From Puffinus mauretanicus (lineage: Eukaryota > Chordata > Aves > Procellariiformes > Procellariidae): a stretch of 64,000 nt of DNA. Each line of letters starts with the position of its first letter. The first letter of the stretch is position 1. Under the pieces are notes generated by a model. That model worked only from the letters and a program-made list of their open reading frames with translations. It searched no databases and was not told the DNA's origin. Location of the stretch: the NCBI GenBank assembly GCA_023333565.1, contig JAJKFH010004053.1, forward strand, positions 1,798,001 to 1,862,000. Reading direction: 5' to 3'. The position numbers and the translations under genes were made by a program. Shown one piece after another: positions 36,775-47,404 of this stretch.

Positions 36775-39700
36775 GTAAGTTTGTATCTCTAGCACTGAAA
36801 GCACCATATAACCAATATCTGAAGTAATCTCAGTGAATGTGGTATTTTTTCCAGAAAGATAAGTTCAATAAAAACAATCAGGTACAGAGGCCTGTCAAAC
36901 ACCTTTCAAGTCACCTTGTACAAAAAGAAAGCAAAATATTAAAAGTCAAAATAATACTTTGTGTAACAACAATAGGAATACATAGATTTTTTTTTCATAG
37001 AGACATCCAATATTTTCTCTCTGTCTGCTGATGAAGGAAAAATAGTTTAATTTATTGTCAGTATTATCCTTAAAATAATGTTTTCCAAATACTTCTGTTT
37101 GGTCTACAAATGCCATTAATGTCCCTGAAGCATTAAAGCATGCTTTGGTTAAGAACTAGCTGCTTGGCTGCTGAGCTGTTATAGTACTGAATCTCCATGA
37201 AACAGAAATCTCGTGATGCAGGGTGTTCATAGCAGACACATCATAATTATTTGAAGTCGAAGACTGCAGATAGATCCAGGACCATCCAAATCTTCTGAAA
37301 GCTTTGGAGTCTGTCTGAAAATTTCTATTCACTTGAATGGTCTTTGGACTAAATCTTTACTGTAAGAACTCCAAAATATACTCTTAGTCATAGCTTAAGG
37401 TCTAATTTTATTCTTGGTTAAAGTTTACCCTAACTGGGATTGAATTTAGCTTAATTAAAATTAACAGTGACTTGTGAAGCTTTACTGTCTCACCATCTAT
37501 TGAGCTGATCTTTCTTATCTGTTTCATGCTACACATATACCATCAAGTTGGTAAGATAATAGGTAATAACTTTTTTCCAAACATAAAATGAGATTTGATG
37601 CTTATTATTTAATTGAAAAGATTCTTCTAGAATGTGTATATAAAATGCATGTATGTGTTTATAAAATGAACAAAGAATAAGCCTGTGTTCAGCATTAAGC
37701 ATTAATTAGGCATAAGTCCTATGGAGATTCTATTTGTGGAGACAACAGAAAACATCTACTACATCATTATGTTAAGTAATACTTATTGTTTTCAATTTTC
37801 TACTTGAATTGCTTAATGGACTCTGTGTTTATTTAGGTCTTAAAAACCTTAATCTCAGGGCTTGATAAAAAGTGCTACTAAGAGGTATATTAATAGGCCA
37901 GAGCTGATGCCCATGAAGTCACTTGATATCTCTCCTTAGACTATGACAACCAAAAGCCAGGCTCTGCACAGACACATTTTTCCCATCACGTAAGGGTTGC
38001 GAGTGCCCTGTTTTGACATTCCTCCTAGAGAGGATTCCAGACAAACCCTCCGGGTCTGGTCTCAGCTGGACATAAGGAATGGTCAGCTATGCTCATGGCT
38101 GTAATCCAGCTCTGTAACCTGAATCCTAACCGAGAAAGAGAGCTGGGCCATTTTCACTTTGGTTGAGATTCACCTTATCCCCAAAACCTGACGTGGTTAA
38201 ACCAAGCCTTCAGCTGCCTGCCTTTGCTCTCACTGTGAACCACCCTTTGATCCAAGTGCTAAATGTGGATGGTGGAAATTAATACATCATTTTACCGTAC
38301 ATCTGAATTCCAAAGGGATTTCAATTTGCCACAGGCTACTAACGGAAAAAAAGAGTTCACAGATATTTCAGCAGGTGTCTTTGCTCTGAGATACAGAACA
38401 GCGCTGACCTGGATCTGTCAGCTTTCATTCAGCGTTTCTAACGAAATGTCAGTCGTGTATTCCAGTCACTCTTTGTATAAGCAATGAAGACCTTTTCATG
38501 CTGTGCCTGCAAAATTATAAAGCTTCATGAACTTTATCTAAAGAAAACCTTACTGTCTGATGCAGCTGTTCTGACTCCCTTGGAAAAAGCATATGGAAAA
38601 CCCAGGACATTTGAAACCAGTAGCAGAAAGCATAAACTATCAGTGCATAATGACAGTGGGAGGTTGCAGTCCAACATTAGCTAATGACTTGGCTCTTCTG
38701 GAATTTGCATTTCCAGAAATAACAAGTGGTCCTTCTAACACATGAGCCCTATTCTTTCCATAGATGAATATAAATAAGCAAAAATTGAATGAATGATTTT
38801 TTACTAACCTGATAATGAAGACAAAAGAAGTTAAAGTCTTCTTGCTGCTGGCATGAGTTAGTTAAAGCTTGTTTCTGCACAGCACCACATGCTACCAAAC
38901 GCCTTCGCTCCCAACAGGATCCAAGGGTTGCTCAGCCCTTTGGAGAAAAGTTGAAGAGATTATGGAGTCAAGTCCTGTTTCACAGGATTTCATATCCCCT
39001 GGAAAATATTAGGAACTGATGGCATTATTCTCTTTTCTAAACTATTTGACACACTATATGGAATATAAAGATGCCCAGATGTTCTCAGGCTGATCAGTTT
39101 GGGGGGCACCATCGCACAGATGAGATGAAGAATGGCGGCGAATGGATTACTCTTACTGGACCCATGTATTGTTCTTTGCTGTAAGTCAGGATAACACAGT
39201 AGGAGAGGTGTAATGAGGTCAAGCATCTCTGCAACGGTTTGAAGTCCAGAATAGAGTATTGTCCAGAGTATTGTCCAGAGTATTGCCCTGCATTGAGTCC
39301 CTTTTCATAGACAACTTGCTGAGAGGAAGATCAGGATGAAAGCATTAGGGTTTATGATCCTCTCTCACTTTGGCACTTGGAAAAATCCCAGTGTATTACT
39401 GTGCCCAAATATTTGTAGCCAGGGAAATATTCTTTATTCCACAGCACTGAAAGTGCTGAAAGGCAATTTTCAGCTTTATTGTGGATATAGCTTCATCTAT
39501 ATCAGACATATTAAACTAATAATATTCTTGGTAAAAATAAAATTGCCTATTACCGACTTGTTTGGTGAAGCGGGGCAAGCCACTGACACCAGACCAGTTC
39601 CCTTTCCTGACTGAAAATCATGAGAGATTTAAAATTTAAAATCTGAAGTGAAGAAGCAAAGCTCTTTGGCTGGTATCTGTTATGACTTATGAAGAGAAAG

Positions 39701-40822
39701 GTTTATTTAAGCTACATCAAAGTAAGGGACGAAGATACTTTATCTATCATCGTTTATATTTCCACTTCCCTTATATATGCACCTCATGGAGCACAGGGAA
39801 AGCTATATTAAAGGAGGACACTATCTTAGGAAACATTCTTTCTTTATAGACCTCAAATCAATCCCAAATGTACTGAATACAATTCAGTGTGTAATTTTAT
39901 TAGATTCCTATTGCCAGTTTGTTCCATATTACTACTGCTTACTTAAGACAGGATTCACTTGAACATTTACTTGATTACACCATGTATTGTCCAGAATGAG
40001 TGACTTTTTATGCAACGATTGGTGAGGAAGAATTTACCATGAACCACTGAACTCTCCCTCTGTGAGTCTCAAGGTGTTTATATAAATTCTGAAATTAGCA
40101 GTGCCAGCTCACTACTGATCAGTACTGGTTCATTCCTTCAAATTACTTACTGGGAATTTTGAACAGTAAACTCTTCCTACCTGAAGATATACTTGTACCA
40201 GAAAACACTCATAGTGTATACCTGTAAAGGCAGAGAAGTTTTTGCTAGCACAGTTTTTGCCAGATCGCTTGCAGCAATGCACCTTACCATCAAGACAATT
40301 TTTCTTCACCAGCCTAACCCCATCAGGGCTTCTGTCAACTTAGCTATGCAAGTAAAAAAAATGTTAACTTTCTACCTGACATTTTTGTGAATATGCAGGT
40401 TTTTAAAGTAGATCAAATATGCAAACCAAACAAAATGTGTACAATATCTCATAGGTAAGGATGCTACAGAATTTTCATTGTTTGCAATTCACAAAACTCC
40501 GAGATGTTGCTCATGTGACTCCTCCATTCCTTTACAAGTAGTAACATGAAGTTCATGGTAATATAAACTGATTCTCATCCAATTCAAGACTATTTTCTCC
40601 TTTTAATTAGAAAATAAAATTCACCTGGGTGGGTCAAAGAGAAAGAGAGGGAGGTTAAGCTTCCAAAGATATGTAATGCCTACCCAGGAAATTAGACTAC
40701 AGTTTATCTAGGAGAAACATGCAGAAACTGTTGTTCTATTTCAAACATCAAGCACTTGACCTTTTAAAGTATATAATTATACACTTCCATTTGTGACGTA
40801 TTGTTTCTTTGCTTTTCCACAG
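36775..40822 (+). other. MYOM1: MYOM1 intron 5
   Basis: AT-rich intron with a short 12-base tandem repeat at 39253-39288 (AGAGTATTGTCC, three copies). Weak open frames around 38263-38684 have no recognised similarity. No mobile element is assigned with confidence. Confidence 0.7.
39253..39288 (+). repeat. 12-bp tandem repeat, three copies
   Basis: AGAGTATTGTCC is present twice exactly and once with a single change. It is a short local duplication within intron 5. Confidence 0.85.
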
Positions 40823-40915
40823 GTACAAAAACAACGTGCCCATCAATGTACAGACTCACCCTGGCAAGTATATCATTCAAAGTCGATATGGGCTGCACTC
40901 ACTGGAGATTAGCAC
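40823..40915 (+). CDS. MYOM1: MYOM1 exon 6: middle of Ig domain My2
   Basis: The acceptor CTTTTCCACAG completes the Trp codon and the donor is AC|GTAAGG. Residues 311-342 read YKNNVPINVQ, then PGKYIIQSRYGLHSLEI, the C' to E strands of the Ig fold. Human myomesin-1 has YKNQVPINV and YGMHTLEI at the same places. Confidence 0.94.
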
Positions 40916-41843
40916 GTAAGGGAATACTAGATAATTTAACAAATAGCTTAAGCTGAAATGTTGCTATAGATTGAGACCTGCAAAATGCGAACATATCTCC
41001 TGGGGATGTAAGAGATACCAAGTTTGTACAGCTGAGGTGAATGCTGTCTACTAAATGTTGAAGCAGTTCTGGTTTTCCTCAGTAGAGGATATGCAATTTA
41101 CCTAAGTGAGTAATTTGTCTGGACTATTACTCTATTTATGGCTGGGTCAGAAACACGTGGTAATCACATTTGTGATTACTTCTTCCATTTTTCTGCTGCA
41201 TGAGTACAGTTAAACATGAGAAAAATCTAGTTCAGGGTAAATATGTGTGTTAACTGTTTTTCAAATATAGCAAAGTTCCTGATTCTTAATGAAATGAAGA
41301 ACAGAACTGAGATGTCCTCACTTATACACAAGAAAGATCTTTAACAGTACTCATCCTCCAAATGGGAAATTTTTGCAGCCACTTTGCATTAAAAAACATT
41401 GAAAACATGAGACCTAATCACTTAATTTGACAATCAGCAACAATCTAGATTTGACAATTTACCGGTAGGTGCCCTTTGGAAATATTTTATGACATCTATC
41501 ATTTCTAGAGCTTCCACGTTAGGCATCTCTCCATAGGAGTCGGTAAATCAGAGATAACTTAGATAAATATTATCAGGCAGTTTTTTCCTACTTCTGCTGT
41601 ATTCTCAATTTCAAATCTGTAAGTGATATTTGAAAAGAGACATTTATTTCAAACACTGGATTTTTTACATTGAGAAAAACTTAATGGCTACAATCAGTCC
41701 AGTGTCCAGTGTGTCTGTCTTCCAAGCTTTTACTTCTTTATAGATTTTACCCAGATTTCTGACAGTTTCTTTAATCTAAAACATAGAAGAGGCTATGCCA
41801 AGGAGTAAATGGGTGCCCTGCCTAATCATTTCTATCATTTTAG
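40916..41843 (+). other. MYOM1: MYOM1 intron 6
   Basis: AT-rich; no repeat, motif cluster or extra exon noticed. Confidence 0.7.
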
Positions 41844-41932
41844 ATGTGATTTTGACGACATTGCTCAATATCGGGCCTCTGCTATGAATGTTAAAGGAGA
41901 AATTTCGGCTTATGCTTCCCTCGTGGTAAAGA
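41844..41932 (+). CDS. MYOM1: MYOM1 exon 7: end of Ig domain My2
   Basis: The acceptor CATTTTAG and the donor A|GTAGGT give residues 342-372, including CDFDDIAQYRASAMNVKGE and SLVVK, the F and G strands. The canonical Y-x-C of the F strand is YRA here, as in human myomesin-1, so the usual Ig disulphide cannot form. A nearby Cys in CDF is shifted. The exon ends in phase 1. Confidence 0.94.
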
Positions 41933-42057
41933 GTAGGTTTGCAAAATATTTCCTTTGGTTTTTTTTGTTAAGATGCACATTACCAGTTTTGTTTTTGTGG
42001 CTCAGAGAGCCTTTACCTCTTGGTGATAGTGACTGGAGTTGTTCTTTTTCTGTCTAG

Positions 42058-42120
42058 GGTACAAAGGAGAAATTGATGCAAGTCTTTTGTATGCTGGAAC
42101 TGTTTCCATGCCTCTGGGCC
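42058..42120 (+). CDS. MYOM1: MYOM1 exon 8: My2-My3 linker, 63-nt exon
   Basis: The acceptor TTTTTCTGTCTAG and the donor GCC|GTAAGT bound only 63 bases, entered and left in phase 1, so skipping it would keep frame. It encodes residues 372-393 with YKGEIDASLLYAGTVSMPLG, the linker between My2 and My3. The human counterpart is YKGEFDETRF followed by MPLSFG. The preceding intron, 41933-42057, is only 125 bases. Confidence 0.92.
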
Positions 42121-43704
42121 GTAAGTTGCAATATATGTTTGTTTGACACATCCATTTACAATTGTGACATCATGACAAATGACTAAGCAGAATATTTCGA
42201 AACATTATTTAAAAAGGAAGCAAGTCTGATTTACCAAGGTACTGAGCTCTACAATTTCAGATGGTGTTAGCCTCACCTATAGGGGAAAATGGCATTGCCT
42301 TCTAGGTCTATGGCTATTTGCTTGTATAAGAAACATCCTTTAAATATTGCACTTCTCTTTGGAATAAAATCTGTCAAAGAGAGAGACACTTCATCTTTTG
42401 CAGTATGTAAAACATGGCCTGGAAAAAAAGCTAGGAGGTGCATGTGCATAAGTAGAGTGGTTGACTTAATCATTCTTGTCTGCTGCTATGTGATTCCATG
42501 TGTTGCGAAAATGCGTAGAAAAGATAAAATAGCCAGAACCCAATTTGAGTATTTTGGATATATCAAGGTAAAAATTGTAGTTTGCTTTACCTGAGAACCT
42601 CACATTTTGATTTACAGTATTGCACAGATACTTCCATGATGTTAAGATAATCCACCCATGTATGCCATGTGGGTGAAGTGCCCTAGGGGCCCTGTGCATG
42701 AAAGGCTTGACAGATGAGACTTATGGACATTTCTTTTATCGTAGCAACACAAATAGAATCAGAGATATGCTGCAAAGGCACAGTAGCTGGCATTTATATA
42801 CCGAAGCTCTGAAATAATAGAAACAAGGTTATGTACCACATTACAAAATGCAAGGCCACACATTTCCAATATAGTTTGGGATTTATCACTCGGTTATGGG
42901 AAAGGAAGACGATTATCTGCATATATTCATTTATCACAGGAGGACTGAGAGCTACCAGTGTAGGGCAGTTGTGGAAAAGGAAAATGTGACCCTAGGTTTT
43001 ATCAGCTGAGCTGTTTCCAACAGAAACAAGGAAGCCCCTGTGCCATCTATGTGCAGTACAAGTGTAAGGCACTTAGGACATTCTGTCTGGAACACTGCCC
43101 AACTCGGGTCACACAGCGTCAGAAAAGATACATTCAGGAGCAAGTACAGAAACAGGCTACCTGAATGCCTGGGGGAATAGAGAGCTCATCTTATATTAAG
43201 AGCCCCCCCAAAAGATTATTTAGCTTATAAAAATGAAGGCTGAGTAGACACGACTGCCCTGACATGGAGCAAAGAGTTAAAACAGGGAAAGAGAGGAACC
43301 ATATAAGATAAAGATCAGCTTGACCTGAACAAATCATTAATGATAAATAGACGTCTTTTTAAGTTATAAAACAAACCTTATGATAAAATGATAAAACGCT
43401 GGATCTGAAATTTTGGAAATTCTGCAATGAAATTCTGCTGAAGTCTCTCCCTGATAAAATGAACTAGTTGTAAGGACTAGAGTTGTATGAATAAAGGAAT
43501 AGTTGATTCTCTGTGATAGTAAGGGCTTGGATTATTTAACATTGCAATTACCTCCAAAGATGATGACCAAATATATATTGTTCCTATTTATACCTTAAAC
43601 TTTACCTGAGATTTTATTCATAATCATTGGGTACATTTGCTTCCTACTCTTGTCACAAAAGGAAAGAAAAAGTAAACAGCCAGATTCTTTTTCCCCTTCT
43701 ACAG
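42121..43704 (+). other. MYOM1: MYOM1 intron 8
   Basis: Contains an old CR1-like fragment at about 42935-43160. Nothing else is noticed. Confidence 0.7.
42935..43160 (+). mobile_element. Old CR1-like LINE fragment
   Basis: An AGGACTGAGAGCTACCAGTG block is followed by a GTGGAAAAGGAAAATGTGACCC-type block and ATCAGCTGAGCTGTTTCCAA, then ACATTCTGTCTGGAACACTG, in the order of a CR1 ORF2 segment. It is diverged and has no open frame. Boundaries are approximate. Confidence 0.5.
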
Positions 43705-43869
43705 TTGGCGTTACCCCTCATGGCTATGCTTCGAGGTTTGAAATCAGCTTTGTCGACAAGTTTGATGTAGCCTTTGGGAGAGAAGGCGAGACAATGAGTC
43801 TGGGCTGCACAGTTGTCATCAGTCCTGATATCAAGCGCTTCAAACCAGACATCGAATGGTACAGAAATG
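43705..43869 (+). CDS. MYOM1: MYOM1 exon 9: first half of Ig domain My3
   Basis: The acceptor CCCCTTCTACAG and the donor AATG|GTGAGA frame residues 393-448. They include GVTPHGYASRFEISF, DKFDVAFGREGETMSLGC with the B-strand Cys, and IEWYRNG with the C-strand Trp. All are close to human myomesin-1. The exon is phase 1 on both sides. Confidence 0.95.
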
Positions 43870-44440
43870 GTGAGAATGTTGGACATGAAGAAATATAAAC
43901 TTCTTTCATGTAAATCTTTACTTATTTCAGCAGTGAATGTTATGATTTGGTCATCACTTTCTCAGATTTCGATATAGTAATATTTTCTCTTTTTCAATTT
44001 AGCATTTTGAAGTGGAACCACAGTTAGAAAACTGACGAAGCACTGTGAAAATGTCTTCTAGGGATTTTTTCTTTCTTAAAAAATTTTTAAATTAGAAGCA
44101 TTTCAATCAGCTCCAAAATCTGTGTGGCCTGTCTACATAGCCCACATAATTTTTACTCTTTATTTATATGCCAAGACATTTCTTAAGTAGTTGCACAAAT
44201 GTGTTGTGCAACAGCTGATAAAAAAGCTGTTGTTTTCTGAAGTTACACTTTGAAAACGAAAACAAAATTGGCATGAGAGCAGAATTAGCTGTAATTTATG
44301 ATTGGGTTCGAAGACAGGAAGTTGCATAATAAGAATGGTCTCTTGTGTGTTTCTAATCTATTCCAATATATTCTCCTTATTCAGAGTCTATTCCTCAGTA
44401 GATCCAGCTAGTTCTCATCACAAAATTCTCTAATTTCTAG
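43870..44440 (+). other. MYOM1: MYOM1 intron 9
   Basis: AT-rich; nothing recognised. Confidence 0.7.
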
Positions 44441-44602
44441 GTGTTCTTATTACACCATCCAAATGGGTCCAGATGCACTGGAGTGGGGAGCGAGCTTCAT
44501 TAACACTGACTCATGCAAACAAGGAAGATGAAGGTCTTTACACTCTACGAGTCGTGATGGGAGACTACTATGAAGAGTACAGTAGTTATGTCTTTGTTCG
44601 AG
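44441..44602 (+). CDS. MYOM1: MYOM1 exon 10: second half of Ig domain My3
   Basis: The acceptor TAATTTCTAG and the donor CGAG|GTAGGA give residues 448-502, including TPSKWVQMHWSGERASLTL, NKEDEGLYTLRV and YYEEYSSYVFVR. The F-strand DEGLYT motif is clear, but the usual Cys two residues after Tyr is Leu, as in the human protein. The exon ends My3 in phase 1, at the domain border. Confidence 0.95.
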
Positions 44603-45049
44603 GTAGGATACTGTCTTGTGAACGAAACTCACTAAAGAAATGAGGAAAACATACTGGCAAAATCAGTCTCAGACATTTGAGGTGCTTTTTTCCCAATAAA
44701 ACCAGAATAATTATTTTCTATTAATAGATTCTAGCAATATAGCTTCCAGTTTTTATCTCTGGAAAAACTGAATGCATATCTCATGCTTTGGTGTCACATA
44801 TTAGAAGACTTCTAAACCCCATTGGCATTCTGAGGAGGAAGTTTAGGGTACTGATGTAACTTCACTACTCTCTCAATTGCAGCCTGTGAAGAGTACTGAA
44901 CATAAGTCATAAAGAGGAAAAATCTACATAGTAACTTAAAAATGTATTTTTGTAAACATCTCACTGCTAGCTAAACTGCACTGTTTTGATCAAGATTTTG
45001 TGCACCATTTGAGGCGTTCTCTTCGAGCGCACAACGCAGGAAAAAATAC

Positions 45050-45575
45050 AGTGGAAGGGAAATACAAAGATCTGCACCTGGGGAAGAATAACCTCATGCA
45101 CCAGTATAGGCTGGGGGCTGACTGGCTGGAAAGCCGCTTTTCAGAAAAGACCTTGGGGGTCCTGGTGGACACCAAGGTGAACACGTGCCCTTGTTGCAAA
45201 GAAGGACAGCAGCATCCTGGGCTGCATTAGGAAGAGCATTGCCAGCAGGTTGAGGAGGTGATCCTTCCTCTCTACTCAGCACTGGTGACACTCACCTGGA
45301 GTGCTGGATCCAGTTCTGGGGTCCCCAGTACAAGAGAGACATGGACTCACTGGAGTGAGTCCAGTGAAGGGCTGTGAAGGTGATTAAGGACTTGGAGCAT
45401 CTCTCATATGAGGAAAGGCTGAGAGAGCTGGGGGTGTTGAGCCTGGAGAAGAGAGGGCTGGGGGGGAGTTTATCCACGTGTACCTGACGGAGGGGATTAA
45501 AGAAGACAGAGCCAGGCTTTTTTCAGTGGTGCTCTTTTCAGTGGTGCTCTTTTCAGTGGTGCTCTTTTCACAGCT
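45050..45575 (+). mobile_element. CR1 LINE fragment, truncated at both ends
   Basis: Recognisable CR1 ORF2 blocks occur in order: GATCTGCACCTGGGGAAGAA, TATAGGCTGGGGGCTGACTG, CTTGGGGGTCCTGGTGGACA, CATCCTGGGCTGCATTAGGA, and a GAGGAAAGGCTGAGAGAGCTG-type block. Frameshifts and stops break it; for example, a short duplication of GGAGTGAGTCCAGTG lies near 45353. It stops before the CR1 3' end, within a short tandem triplication. It is older than the copy at 15166-15799. Confidence 0.85.
45517..45570 (+). repeat. 15-bp tandem triplication at end of CR1 fragment
   Basis: The unit CTTTTCAGTGGTGCT occurs three times, followed by a partial copy. The first copy corresponds to the CR1 sequence, so slippage occurred inside the inserted element. 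Confidence 0.88.
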
Positions 45576-47262
45576 CCTTCTAAATTGTAGGCAAATTTGC
45601 TATAAATAGCTAGCTATGGTATTTAAGCACAAGCAGTTGTCTTTCTGTGTCACGCATAGAAATCCCTATGTATCGATGGAAGTGAGCGATGCACTAATCA
45701 GGCTCATAATGTTAGGTATTTAGACGGGCTTAGAGAGCGTGTGTGACTCTTCTGCCGTGGCTACAGGTCAGCATTTGTCAGCAAGCCATCAGGGATGAAA
45801 TCCTAGCCTCCCTGAGGCTGATCAGCAATGCTGGTTGTTCCAGCTATTTCCCAGTCTGTCTTGGAAAGAAACTGGGGTGTCTCATGTTCCATTAAACAGT
45901 AAATATGGGCAATTAAAAACTTTCATACAGAGATCACTGAAAACATATTGTTATTACTCTTGATGTTCTTATTATTTTGTTATGTTAACTGGATTGCTTA
46001 CGGTGTACATTATGATTTTTAAAAATGCATGGAGTTTGCTGTAATTAGAACCTGGACTTTGTAACTTTAGCGCAGCTTCAAAAGCTCCATGTGATGCTAC
46101 TCTGCCTATAAGAGAAGACACAGTGTGAAGTGTGGGGTTTTTTTTCTGAAGACTACTGTTACTTAATGAAGCATGTTAAATACTCTTACAAGACTTTTCT
46201 TCTGAAAGCTAAAAGCATAAAAAATAGGGATTACTGTATATTGTAATACAAAATCCTGTAATGCTTTGAAACATCAAATTTTTTTAAGAAGTCTGGGGTT
46301 TACATGAAATGTATGAATAATATTTATTAGCAAAATATTTTTTTTCTTCAGGTATATACATCTTTCTTGTCTAAGTCAGGTGTTCTTTTGAAGTAGCTCA
46401 CAACAGGGCTTGAAAAATGCTACATGTAATTGTACAAATTGATGTCATTCTGCAGATAAACAACCTCTCTTCTTTGAAAGCCTTTCATACAATCTTCCTG
46501 CAAAGGTTATTTTTCTCTACATGAAAATTACCCCATCTCACAAATCAGACACTGACTGTGTAAACAGTAAAATTCCCCAGTGCCCAGCACTGTGCTCTGT
46601 TTTTTAAAGCTTTAGATAAGATATGTCCAGAAGCTGACGCTGGAGTCAAGGCCCTTTGACACCAGCAGCCCCAGATTTGGGATAAACACTTGAAAGGAAC
46701 AATATGCTCATCCTTATGAAGGTTATATTCCACAATGATAATGTATGTGTAATGTGATTAAACTTCAAAAGGTTTTGCTACCTTTGCAGTTCATAGCTAA
46801 CCAAAAACAACCAATGACGGACTATGTGTGGAGATAAGATATTTAATTCAGTGTTGTATATCCGATGGGTGAATACTTTTGATTGCACTATTGCCTGGCT
46901 GGAGGGCAAGATATCAGCCTCTTCTCCTAAGTAGAAGAGCAGGTAAATACATAGTCTGCCAAGTTTTTAGTTCAGCTATGTCTCTGGCAGCTACCTAACC
47001 AGAATGCATGTTACTGATTTTATTTAAAATGCCTAGGTGAATTACATTTACAGTATGCTGTAACATATTAAGCATTTGTAAATGTGGCACAGAGAAAACC
47101 AAAACCTAGAAAAACACTGGCAATATAAAAACGAATACTTTTTGAAGCCAGTGATGGAACTTCTTTTTTTGGCTCAGTAAGAACAGAGTTCGGTCCTTAA
47201 AAATTAATAATTGTGAAAGAACTGTGGTTCACATTTGGAAACATACGTCTCCATCCTCGTAG

Positions 47263-47404
47263 ATGCTGATGCTGAAATCCCCGGAGCCCCTGGTGCACCA
47301 CTGGACGTGCAGTGCGTAGATGCCAACAAAGATTATGTCATTGTCTCCTGGAAGCAGCCCGCTGTTGATGGAGGAAACCCCATCCTCGGATATTTCATTG
47401 ACAG
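47263..47404 (+). CDS. MYOM1: MYOM1 exon 11: first half of FN3 domain My4
   Basis: The acceptor is CATCCTCGTAG. Residues 502-549 include DADAEIPGAPGAPLDVQC, DYVIVSWKQPAVDGG and ILGYFID, the A to C strands of a fibronectin type III fold with the conserved Trp. The central FN3 domains of myomesin bind titin. The donor ACAG|GTCCGT is weak downstream of GT. The phase fits the next exon exactly. Confidence 0.94.

Larger units (their letters stand above)
44603..47262 (+). other. MYOM1: MYOM1 intron 10, between Ig and FN3 blocks
   Basis: It separates the Ig block from the FN3 block. It holds a CR1 fragment with a 15-base triplication at its end, and a perfect MEF2 consensus CTATAAATAG at 45600-45609 just after it. 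Confidence 0.75.
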
